Shown in pieces: positions 56,203 through 64,000 of a stretch of DNA of 64,000 nucleotides; positions within the stretch are counted from its first letter, which is position 1, and each line of letters starts with the position of its first letter. The notes beneath the pieces were generated by a model, which was not told where the DNA came from, ran no database searches, and worked only from the letters and a program-made list of their open reading frames with translations. The translations under genes and the position numbers were made by a program. The stretch is taken from the NCBI GenBank assembly GCA_963792205.1, contig CAWBVI010000005.1, forward strand, positions 496,001 through 560,000, read 5' to 3'. Origin of the DNA: DATDAH01 sp963792205 (lineage in GTDB: Bacteria; Actinomycetota; Acidimicrobiia; Acidimicrobiales; DATDAH01).

Positions 56203-58567
56203 ATGGCCCAAGAGATCTCCCGCGACTCGCTGCCCATCCCGTCCCGCAAGCACGTCGGCCTCACCACCTACGACGCCAAGGATCCGGACACCGCCTACCC
56301 GCCGATCGAGCCGACCCTGCCGCCCGCGGGAGCACCGAACGTCCTCGTCGTGCTGCTCGACGACGTCGGCTTCGGCGCCTCGTCGGCCTTCGGCGGCTTG
56401 ATCGACACGCCCACCGCCAACCGCCTGGCCGCGGGAGGACTCAAGTTCACCCGCTTCCACACCACCGCCCTCTGTGCTCCGACCCGGCAGGCCCTGCTCA
56501 CGGGCCGCAACCACCATTCGGCCGGCATGGGATCGATCACGGAGCTCGCCACCTCGGCGCCGGGCATGAGCTCGGTGCGACCGGACACCGCGGCGCCACT
56601 GGCCGACACGCTGCGGATGAACGGCTACTCGACCGCCCAGTTCGGCAAATGCCACGAGGTGCCGGTGTGGCAGACCAGCCCCATGGGCCCGTTCGGTCAG
56701 TGGCCCACCGGGAGCGGCTTCGAGTACTTCTACGGCTTCATCGGTGGGGAGACCAACCAGTACTACCCCGCGATCTACGAGGGGACCACGCCGATCGAGC
56801 CCCCCGACCACGCCCGCCGAGGGCTATCACTTCACCGAGGACATGACCGACAAGGCCATCGCCTGGGTCCGCCAGCAGCGTTCGCTCATGACCGACAAGC
56901 CCTTCATGATGTACTACGCCCCTGGGGCGACCCACGCCCCCCACCACGTTCCCGAGGCGTGGGCGGCCAAGTACAAGGGTCGCTTCGATGCCGGCTGGGA
57001 CGCCGTGCGGGAGGAGATCTTCGCCCGCCAGCAGGAGCTCGGCGTCATCCCGTCCGACGCGGACCTCACCCCCCGCCCGGACGAGATCCCGGCCTACGAC
57101 GACATGCCCGACGAGCTCAAGCCGGTCCTGGCGCGTCAGATGGAGATCTACGCCGGGTTCCTGGAGCACACCGACCACCACCTCGGCCGGCTCATCGACG
57201 CCCTCGAGGACATGGATGTCCTGGACGACACGCTCGTCTACTACATCATCGGTGACAACGGCGCCTCGGCCGAGGGCCAGATCAACGGCACCTTCAACGA
57301 GACGTTGAGCCTGAACGGCGTCGGTGGCCTCGAGACCACCGAGTTCATGGCGTCGAGGATCGACCAGTTCGGTGGCCCCGAGGCCTACAACCACTACGCC
57401 GTCGGCTGGGCCCACGCCATGTGCACCCCGTACCAGTGGACCAAGCAGGTGGCGTCCCACTGGGGCGGGACCCGCAACGGGACCATCGTCCACTGGCCCA
57501 ACGGGTTCGACGCCAAGGGTGAGATCCGCACCCAGTTCCACCACGTCATCGACGTGGCCCCCACGGTCCTCGAGGCCGCGGGCATCCCGGCGCCGACCTT
57601 CGTCAACGGCATCCAGCAGCAGCCCATCGAGGGCGCCTCCATGCTGTACGCCTTCGACGATCCGGGAGCCGGCGAGCGCCGGGAGACCCAGTACTTCGAG
57701 ATGTTCTGCAATCGCGGCATCTACCACCAGGGCTGGACGGCGGTGACCCGCCACAGCACGCCGTGGACCTTCGGGACCGAGATGCCCGCCTTCGACGACG
57801 ACGTCTGGGAGCTCTACGACACCACCGCGGACTGGACCCAGGCCCACGATCTGGCCGCCGAGCACCCCGACAAGCTCCACGAGCTCCAGCGCCTGTTCCT
57901 GATCGAAGCCACGAAGTACAACGTGCTCCCGTTGGACGATCGCCGGGTGGAACGCTTCAACTCGGATCTCGCCGGCCGGCCGGTCCTGATCCGGGGCAAC
58001 AGCCAGCTCCTCTTCGGGAACATGGGTCGCATCTCGGAGAACTCGATGCTGAACCTGAAGAACAAGTCCCACTCGGTCACCGCCGAGATCGACGTTCCCG
58101 ACGGCGGTGCCCACGGCGTGGTGGTCGCCCAGGGTGGCGCCTTCGCCGGGTGGGCGCTCTATGTGATCGACGGCCACCTGAAGTACTGCCACAACCTGGC
58201 CGGCCTCGCCCGGTACGTGACGACGAGCACGGAGCCCGTCCCTGCCGGTACGCACCAGGTGCGCATGGAGTTCACCTACGACGGCGGCGGACTGGCCAAG
58301 GGCGGCGACGTCGCCCTGTTCGTCGACGGCGCCGAAGTCGGCGAGGGCCGCGTCGATGCCACCGTGCCGGTCCTGTACTCGGCCGACGAGACCTGCGACG
58401 TGGGCCAGGACACCGGCTCGGCAGTGAGCGATGAGTACACGCCGGAAGCCAGCCGCTTCACCGGCAAGGTCCACTGGGTGCAGCTCGACATCGACGAGGC
58501 CGCCGAAGACCTCGACCACCTGATCAGCCCCGAGGAGCGCCTCCGGGTCGCGATGGCCCGGCAGTAG
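56203..58567 (+). CDS. Arylsulfatase 2 (one frameshift)
   Basis: About 787 residues with a +1 shift near 56806, joining TTPIEPP to TTPAEGYHFTEDM. The formylglycine motif CAPTRQALLTGRN (near 90), LLDDVGFG metal site and IGDNGAS are intact. GKCH replaces the usual GKWH. Same length and C-terminal beta-sandwich as arylsulfatase 1 and clearly a paralog. No signal peptide. The start is set at 56203; in-frame ATGs at 56095 and 56164 extend it. No island element upstream. Confidence 0.87.
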
Positions 58568-58613
58568 CACCGACCAACCGACGAGAACCCCTGCCGAAGG
58601 ACCCTTCGACGCC

Positions 58614-59378
58614 TCAGCCGAGGTTGCTGGCGAAGAACTCCAAGGCCTTGCGGGTCTTGGTCGCCTGCTCCCCCTCGAGGTCGATCCCCCGCTCGGTGAG
58701 GAAGACCCGGGCCTCGCCCGCGATCTGCAGGGCCACGTCCGGGGTGCCCTTGGTCGAGAGCTCGAGGATCCGGGAACCGTCGGGGAAGAGCCAGAGCTCG
58801 GCGACCAGCTTCCGGTTCAACCCCTCGGGCCGGGCCCGCAGCTTGAGGACATTGAGCGGGCCGAGCACCGCGAGATCTTCGAGCTCGGGCCCGTCGGGGG
58901 CGTGCTCGGCCAAGAACGCCCGCTGGCCCTTCGAGAAGAGCTTGCGGACAGGCTTGCCGCCGAGGAGCGTCGGGCGCACGATCGGCTTCTCCAGCGCGTG
59001 CTTGTAGGACGCCGAGCAGACGAAGCCGCCGGGCAGGGCGTCGACCTCGACCACGACGTCGGGCTCGGCCCGGAGCCGGTCGGGGAGCTCCGACGGCACG
59101 ACGGGCCGCAGCTTCACGGTCGAGTCGTCCCCCTTGCGCTGAGCCCGGCGGGCCCGCACGACGATGCCGAGCCGGTCCAGCGCGAGGTCCGGCGTGTCGA
59201 AGAAGAAGACCTGGCGGATCTCGGCCTCGAGGGGGTCGAGGCCGAGCGCCGCCCCCGCCGACCGGTGATCGGTGTCGGGGACGGTCAGTTTCAACTCGAC
59301 GCTGTCGGCGTCCTTGAGCAGGGCGAGCGCCTCGCCGAGCTGCTCGTCGCTCAGGTTCGGGGTCACGGGTCCAGCCAT
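58614..59378 (-). CDS. CYTH domain protein
   Basis: A 254-residue protein with an N-terminal VELKLTVPD, the E-x-K signature of CYTH/triphosphate tunnel enzymes. RQVFFFDTPDLALDRLGIVVRARRAQ and STVKLRPV are tunnel strands. Such enzymes hydrolyse inorganic triphosphate, ThTP or make cAMP; charge layout alone does not decide. The C-terminal part KFLAELWLFPDGSRILELSTK-like region is present. Single gene, ATG at 59378. Confidence 0.8.
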   Translation of the reverse strand: MAGPVTPNLSDEQLGEALALLKDADSVELKLTVPDTDHRSAGAALGLDPLEAEIRQVFFFDTPDLALDRLGIVVRARRAQRKGDDSTVKLRPVVPSELPDRLRAEPDVVVEVDALPGGFVCSASYKHALEKPIVRPTLLGGKPVRKLFSKGQRAFLAEHAPDGPELEDLAVLGPLNVLKLRARPEGLNRKLVAELWLFPDGSRILELSTKGTPDVALQIAGEARVFLTERGIDLEGEQATKTRKALEFFASNLG

Positions 59379-59483
59379 GGCTCTGTTCTACGCCTCGTCG
59401 CGGCATCGGGGCATCATCCGATCTGGGTGAACCGGAAGAAAGCCCGCACGGTCAGTCCCGGAGATGCCACCGACGCGTGGGCG

Positions 59484-60077
59484 TCACGCCGGCGTGGGTT
59501 CTTCTCGCACGGTGTGGAAGCTGAGGGCGTCGATCAGCATGATCGACCCACCGAGGAGCGCCCAGACGGCGCCGCTGGTGGTCACGGTCGACGTCACGTC
59601 GTCTGTCGCGATCCAGACCACACCGACGACGATCTCGCCCAGGCCGAGGACGAGCCTGCGGCTCAACCGTTGCCGCGCCGCGGCGTCGTCGTGGAACGCG
59701 CCCAGCAGGCGAAGCCCACCGACGAGCACCGCGGTCGCGCCGAGCAGCGCCAGAGCCCCATCGGCAGACACGGCCCCCTGGAGCAGGAAGCGGGAGAGCC
59801 CGATGACGGCTGCCGCAATCCCTGCGAGGCCGGCGATCAAGCCGAGGCGAGATCCACGGCGACCCCAGTTGGCGCGCACCCAGACCAGCGTCACCACCGC
59901 ACCAGCAAGCCAATAGGTGGACAGGAGGTTCCCCAGAACCGGCCGGTTGTCTCCGGAGACGAGGAACGCGAGACCGAGGGAGAGCACGACGACGGCGCGC
60001 ACGACGAGGATCCAACGGACGAGTCCTCCCGGCGCCGCCGACTCCCCGCTGTTGCCTTCTCCTTCGGCGACGTCCAT
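59484..60077 (-). CDS. HdeD/DUF308-like membrane protein
   Basis: A 197-residue protein with six hydrophobic helices: WILVVRAVVVLSLGLAFLVSG, LLSTYWLAGAVVTLVWV, LGLIAGLAGIAAAVIG, LALLGATAVLVGGLRLLG, LVLGLGEIVVGVVWIA and GAVWALLGGSIMLIDAL. This pattern fits the HdeD/DUF308 family of acid-stress or unknown membrane proteins. A gene remnant lies upstream on the same strand. Confidence 0.7.
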   Translation of the reverse strand: MDVAEGEGNSGESAAPGGLVRWILVVRAVVVLSLGLAFLVSGDNRPVLGNLLSTYWLAGAVVTLVWVRANWGRRGSRLGLIAGLAGIAAAVIGLSRFLLQGAVSADGALALLGATAVLVGGLRLLGAFHDDAAARQRLSRRLVLGLGEIVVGVVWIATDDVTSTVTTSGAVWALLGGSIMLIDALSFHTVREEPTPA

Positions 60078-60111
60078 CGATCGTCCCGCGACACGTGCCC
60101 CGAGAACTCGT

Positions 60112-60333
60112 TCAGGTCTTCTTCGTGGGCATCGCGTGCTGGAAGGCCAGGATGCGATCCCCGAAGGCCGAGGCGACGAATCCGGACTCGAGCGTGACCG
60201 AGCCGATGTAGACCTTCTCCGCAGCCCGATCGGCCTTTCCGTACATCCGGTAGAGGAGCGCCCCCGACGGGATGTCCCCGAGGATCGATCGGAAGTCGTC
60301 GATCGGCGACCAGTGCGGGCTTGGCTGGAGAAG
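60112..60333 (-). pseudogene. 3' gene remnant without start
   Basis: An open frame of about 73 residues ends in a normal stop. It reads SPHWSPIDDFRSILGDIPSGALLYRMYGKADRAAEKVYIGSVTLES, which looks like real protein in normal codon use, but a stop lies just upstream and there is no start codon. Its 5' side abuts a low-GC patch. Likely a gene truncated by a rearrangement, or an assembly join. Family not recognised. Confidence 0.5.
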
Positions 60334-60421
60334 GCATGAAAGGGATCAAGATGAACGCCAGAGCGACAGCGACACGTGATGCGAGTTCAGCAGTAGTGGC
60401 TTGCTTGGGTGGGAGTGATGT

Positions 60422-60478
60422 ATGATTGGGCTGCACGTTATTGTGGGTGTGATCTGTGGTGTGCTCTCGTTGGTGTGA
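60422..60478 (+). CDS. Hydrophobic micro-ORF, 18 residues
   Basis: MIGLHVIVGVICGVLSLV, almost all hydrophobic. GGGAG lies six bases before the ATG, and its TGA shares a base with the next ATG (TGATG). Within a roughly 210-bp patch (60334-60545) of clearly lower GC than its surroundings. Could be chance; the coupled pair is suggestive only. Confidence 0.25.
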   Translation: MIGLHVIVGVICGVLSLV

Positions 60479-60540
60479 TGAGCACGACTCGTAAAGACTT
60501 CATGAGCAGAATACGCAGAGCGATGATAGAGAATATCTGA
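60478..60540 (+). CDS. Cationic micro-ORF, 20 residues
   Basis: MSTTRKDFMSRIRRAMIENI, predicted basic amphipathic helix, coupled to the preceding hydrophobic micro-ORF through TGATG. Size and charge recall leaderless bacteriocins or phenol-soluble modulins, but length is too short for a homology call. Confidence 0.25.
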   Translation: MSTTRKDFMSRIRRAMIENI

Positions 60541-60550
60541 TTCCTTCCGG

Positions 60551-60772
60551 CTAGCTCCTCGGTCCTTGATCGGCCAGAAGGGCCCGAACGCCGTCGGCGG
60601 CGGACCTCATGGGGAAGGTGAGGGTCAGATGACCCTGCGCGGGCCGGTCACCCTTGGTGCGCGCCTCGTGGACCCTCATCTGGACGCTCTGGGCGATGTG
60701 CGCTACATGGCGGCCGAGCTCGTGACCGAAATCGGTGAGCCATTCCGTCGGCTTCGAAGCGGTTGTCGTCAT
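60551..60772 (-). CDS. Small hypothetical protein
   Basis: A 73-residue protein, MTTTASKPTEWLTDFGHELGRHVAHIAQSVQMRVHEARTK and on, with likely two helices and normal high-GC codon use. A GGGGGA lies directly before the ATG, closer than ideal. No family recognised. It reads toward the low-GC patch. Confidence 0.5.
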   Translation of the reverse strand: MTTTASKPTEWLTDFGHELGRHVAHIAQSVQMRVHEARTKGDRPAQGHLTLTFPMRSAADGVRALLADQGPRS

Positions 60773-61114
60773 TCCCCCTACGCCTCCTGCTGATCGGTCG
60801 AGTGGTCCTCGCCCATCCACCCGCTTTTGCCACGGCCGCGCATCCTCCCGATCGGATGAAAGGGACAGGACGCTCCGGAGGCGCAACAGTTTGTACCGAC
60901 CGCGCCGGGAGCGTGACGCGGCAGCCCCAATTCATCCCCTTTGCGTGATGCCGCCGCGAGGGCCAGAAGTTTGGATGCCAATGGAGGATCGCTGGTTCCC
61001 GCCGGTCGCGCGACCTGCGGACGGGGTCGCCATCCGGTGACGGACGACGGCCGGCATGCCACGCCGAGCCATGATGCAGCCGAACCGACCGGTCCACAGC
61101 TGAGGGGCACGTCC
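60773..61114. other. Intergenic gap with no recognised feature
   Basis: 342 bp between the small hypothetical gene and the flippase. Short open frames occur on both strands, but none has a ribosome site or recognisable protein. GAGGGG near its end is the flippase ribosome site. Confidence 0.5.
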
Positions 61115-63535
61115 ATGGCGCTCGAACCGGCAGCCGGGAGACGACCGGCAACCGACGTGCGCGGCTTGGTCGCCCGGCCGAGCGGTTGGGGTCGCATCCG
61201 CCTTTACCGGGCTTCGGTCACCGCTGGGTACGGGCGCCGGCGGGTCGACACCATCACGCTGGCGTTCTACGCCCTCGGTCTGGCGGTGCTCGTCCCCGCC
61301 GCCCGCACGACCGATGGTGTCGAAGCGGCACTCGCGGAGGTCGTGGCGGCGCTCCCGACCGTGATCGCGCCGTTCGCCGCCCTGCCCTACGACCTGCTCG
61401 CGGTCTGGGCCGTCGGCATGGTCGCCATGGCCGGCATCCGCAGGCACTGGCGCCTGGTGCTCTCCCTGATCACCGTGATCCCGATCGCGGCGGTCGTGAC
61501 CCTCGTCCTCAACGACGCCCTCGGCCTCGAAGGGGATGCTCGCGAGCTGGCGCTCGGCGCCCCGCTGGACGGCGTCCCCATCCAGCTCGTTCTCAGCCTC
61601 GGCGTGGCCGGCGTCGTCGCTCGGGAGCTGAGTCGTCCCTTCCGGACCACGACCCACAGGCTGGCGGTGGCCGCCGTGCTCGGGGCGCTCCTCCTCCCCG
61701 TGACCACGCCGTACCGGGTCCTGTGCGGGGTGGTGGCCGCCGGCCTGGTCGCCGGCCTGGTGCGGCTGGCCTTCGGCACCCCTGAGGCGTCGGTCTCGCC
61801 GAGCGACGTCCGGCTCGGTCTGGGTGACCTCGGCGTCGAGACCGCGCCCGTGGACGAGTGGCCCGACGGAGCCCGTGAGGCCATCGGCGCCGACGGCACG
61901 CGGCTGCTGGTCCAGACGATGGGTCGGGACGAGCGTGACAGCCAGCTCACGGTCTCCGCGTGGCGGTTCCTCTGGTACCGCAACAGCGGAAGCAGCCTGC
62001 GGCTGTCACCGAGCCAGCAGTACGAGCACCAGGCGCTGCTCCTCCTCCTGGCCAAGGACCACGACGTACGCGTCACCCCGGTCGTCGCCGTCGGGACCAG
62101 CCGTCTCGGGGACGCCGTCCTGGCCACCCGCCTCGAAGGGGCCGAGCTCGCCACCTTCGAGGCCCAGGAGCTCGATGACGAGCTGCTCGACAAGCTCTGG
62201 GAAGAGCTGGCGGCACTGCACGCGGCCGGCATCGCCCACGGGGCCCTCGACCTGGGTGCGCTCCGCGTCGAGGACGACGGCACGATCCAGGTCGGGTCGT
62301 TCGAGCGGGCCGAGTCGCTCACGCGCCCCGGCCAGATCCACGCCGACCGCGCCCAGTTGCTGGTGACGACGGCGGTGGCCGTCGGTCCCGAGCGGGCCAT
62401 CGCCGCGGCCCAGCGTGCCCTCGCCGACGAGCCCGATGCCGCCAGCTCGCTGGTCGCCAACCTCCAACCGGCCGCGCTCGACGACGAGCTCCGTCGCGCC
62501 ATCGGCGCCACCGACCTGTCCCTCGACGACCTGCGGGACGCGACGGCCGCGGCCGCCGGCATCGACGTCCCCGACCTGCAGAAGATCCAGCGCGTCAGCA
62601 TCGGGTCGCTCGTCCGGCTCGGGCTGCTCGGGGCGGTCGCCTACACGTTGATCAGCCAGATCGCCGACATCGGCCTGGACACCATCATCGAGTCACTCCG
62701 AGCGGCCAGCCTCCCCATCCTCCTGACGGCGCTTGTGCTCGGTCAGACGCCCCGCGTGGCGCAGGCCGCGTCGCTCCAGACCGCGTCACCGGCCGCCGTC
62801 CCCCTGGTTCGCGTCACCAAGCTCGTGCTCGCGACCAGCTTCATCAACCTCGCGGTGCCGTCGACGGCCGCCCGGGTCGCTACGAGCATCCGGTTCTTCC
62901 AACGCTCGGGGGCCACGCCGGCCGGCGCCGTGTCGGCGGGTGCCCTCGACTCCGTGTCCGGCTTCATCGCCCAGATCACCCTCATCTTCACCTTCCTCCT
63001 GCTCGGGCTCGGCACCCTCGAATTCGGCGGTGGTCAGTCGTCGGTCGATGTCGACGAGGCGGCGGTCCAGGCGGTGGTGGTGATCCTCATCGCCGTGGTG
63101 GTCGTCGCGATCATCGCCTTCCTGACGGTCGCCCCCCTGCGGAACCGGGTGCGAAGCGTCGTCGATCAGCTCAGGGAGGCCCTCGCCGTCCTGCACTCAC
63201 CGGCCGCGGTCGTTCGGTTGCTGGGCTTCAACCTGGCTGCGGAGCTCCTGTTCTCGCTCACCATCTGGACCGTCTTGCAGGCCTTCGGCCAGCAGGTCGA
63301 TTTCGTGGACGTGATCATCATCAACGAGGCCGTGGCCCTCTTCGCCGGCCTCGTCCCGGTCCCCGGAGGCGTCGGCGTCACCGAAGCGGCCCTCGCCGCC
63401 GGTTTCGTCGCCGTCGGCGTGCCCGACGAGATCGCCTTCTCCGCCGCGCTGGCCTACCGGCTCTGCACCTTCTACCTGCCGCCCACCTGGGGCTACGTGG
63501 CCTTCAACTCACTCCAACGGGACGGCTACCTCTGA
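61115..63535 (+). CDS. LPG-synthase/YbhN-type flippase with degenerate kinase-like domain
   Basis: An intact 806-residue protein. Residues 35-215 carry about six hydrophobic helices. Residues 230-500 resemble an atypical kinase: YEHQALLLLLAKDHDVRVTPVVAV, then LAALHAAGIAHGALDLGALRVEDDG and IQVGSFERAE, where the catalytic HGD and DFG acids are missing. Residues 530-806 are the flippase (AglD/YbhN, UPF0104) with FINLAVPSTAARVATSIRFFQRSG and LVPVPGGVGVTEAALAAGFV. Probably moves a lipid or glycolipid. ATG at 61115 after GAGGGG. Confidence 0.82.
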   Translation: MALEPAAGRRPATDVRGLVARPSGWGRIRLYRASVTAGYGRRRVDTITLAFYALGLAVLVPAARTTDGVEAALAEVVAALPTVIAPFAALPYDLLAVWAVGMVAMAGIRRHWRLVLSLITVIPIAAVVTLVLNDALGLEGDARELALGAPLDGVPIQLVLSLGVAGVVARELSRPFRTTTHRLAVAAVLGALLLPVTTPYRVLCGVVAAGLVAGLVRLAFGTPEASVSPSDVRLGLGDLGVETAPVDEWPDGAREAIGADGTRLLVQTMGRDERDSQLTVSAWRFLWYRNSGSSLRLSPSQQYEHQALLLLLAKDHDVRVTPVVAVGTSRLGDAVLATRLEGAELATFEAQELDDELLDKLWEELAALHAAGIAHGALDLGALRVEDDGTIQVGSFERAESLTRPGQIHADRAQLLVTTAVAVGPERAIAAAQRALADEPDAASSLVANLQPAALDDELRRAIGATDLSLDDLRDATAAAAGIDVPDLQKIQRVSIGSLVRLGLLGAVAYTLISQIADIGLDTIIESLRAASLPILLTALVLGQTPRVAQAASLQTASPAAVPLVRVTKLVLATSFINLAVPSTAARVATSIRFFQRSGATPAGAVSAGALDSVSGFIAQITLIFTFLLLGLGTLEFGGGQSSVDVDEAAVQAVVVILIAVVVVAIIAFLTVAPLRNRVRSVVDQLREALAVLHSPAAVVRLLGFNLAAELLFSLTIWTVLQAFGQQVDFVDVIIINEAVALFAGLVPVPGGVGVTEAALAAGFVAVGVPDEIAFSAALAYRLCTFYLPPTWGYVAFNSLQRDGYL

Positions 63536-63559
63536 CGCCGCCGGTGGAAGGCGGTGGGG

Positions 63560-64000
63560 CTACGCCAGGCAGTCGTCGAAGACGGTGCGGAGCGCCGCCT
63601 CGTCCATGCCGTCCTCGGCGCCGATGACCACGATCTGGGTGCCGGGGGCCCGAGCGTCCCATTCGGGTCCCACCTCGATGTCCACGCGCTTGCCGACGAC
63701 CTGGAGGATGACCCGTCGGCCCGGCTCGTCCGCGGTGTGCACGACGCCCTTGCAGCGGTACACGCTGGCCGGGAGCTGGCGGGCCGACTGCCGCACGGCT
63801 CGAGCGAGATGGACTCATCCGTCTCGTAGCTCCAGGTCCTGAACACCTGCGCGTGGTCCTGGTGGCCGCAGGCGACCGGATGATCGCTCGTCATCGTGCC
63901 GCTTGCCGCTGCGCTCGAGCTGGACGGGATCGAAGCGCCCGACCGACAACAGGATCTCCAGCGGCACGTTCCCGTTGGCCGCCTCGACGAACCGGTAGCG
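63560..64000 (-). CDS. CobW/P47K GTPase, C-terminal part, frameshifted and cut by window edge
   Basis: From the edge inward the strand reads VPLEILLSVGRFDPVQLERSGKRHD, then FRTWSYETDESISLE, then RQLPASVYRCKGVVHTADEPGRRVILQVVGKRVDIEVGPEWD. These are the CobW C-terminal domain blocks in order but in three frames, with breaks near 63885 and 63803. G3E-family CobW proteins are metal chaperones for Zn or Co. The GTP-binding half lies beyond the window. Confidence 0.78.

Noticed and set aside
56738..58570. Long minus-strand open frame of about 610 codons over arylsulfatase 2
   Set aside because: It is the codon-position shadow of a high-GC gene. The plus-strand frame has the sulfatase motifs; the minus frame has no recognisable protein.

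Overview
High-GC DNA (near 70% by eye). The gene content is that of an Actinomycetota chromosome: SARP/BTAD-type regulators with STAND NTPase and WD40 modules, delta-60 repeat secreted proteins, a MalT-like LuxR regulator, and DUF2550, DUF6325, DUF7144 and SHOCT proteins. Acidimicrobiia is a guess. No rRNA, convincing tRNA, CRISPR array, insertion sequence or phage gene was seen.

Layout. 0-4.7 kb: a RyR-domain protein, a SnoaL-like protein and a cytochrome P450 in overlapping order, then a convergent flavin monooxygenase and an OsmC protein. 4.8-9.5 kb: SARP regulator 1, divergent from a delta-60 repeat secreted protein, then a CBS-pair protein. 9.7-28.9 kb: a stress-type island. It holds a DyP peroxidase operon, a SulP transporter, SHOCT, DUF2252, GNAT, PRMT-like and DUF7144 genes, AraC- and LuxR/MalT-type regulators, two CMD proteins, DUF2550, a sulfatase and a catalase-like protein. 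Nine copies of one 16-bp element (TGCCGAWTNGGGATAG, one copy ending in T) lie 32-89 nt upstream of gene starts here, always in gene direction, and nowhere else that I found. 29-33.5 kb: a subtilase with a translationally coupled prodomain-like partner, and an HxlR regulator divergent from a berberine-bridge-type oxidase. 33.8-51.2 kb: two very large SARP-nSTAND-TM-WD40 regulators, each beside a small single-pass membrane protein, with a delta-60 operon, an SDR, a lipoprotein and an orphan FtsX-type permease between them. 51.2-60.1 kb: two small genes behind near-identical MerR/SoxR-type 19-bp-spacer promoters, then DUF899, hydrolase, lipoprotein, VOC, OsmC, a second sulfatase, CYTH and HdeD-like genes. 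60.1-64 kb: a truncated gene, a low-GC patch with two overlapping micro-ORFs, a flippase with a degenerate kinase-like domain, and a partial CobW GTPase.

How parts may work together. Each SARP locus has heptamers repeated at exactly 11 bp, the known geometry of SARP operators, in front of the SARP itself or the neighbouring secreted or membrane gene. At locus 3 the same heptamer precedes both the regulator and its small membrane neighbour. This suggests three local envelope-linked regulatory circuits. The 9.7-28.9 kb island looks like one regulon for oxidative or general stress, possibly driven by the LuxR/MalT-type protein inside it.

Quality warning. About thirty reading frames break at single-base indels, nearly all one extra base. 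I give full gene spans across the breaks. An insertion-rich sequencing error profile is the simplest explanation.
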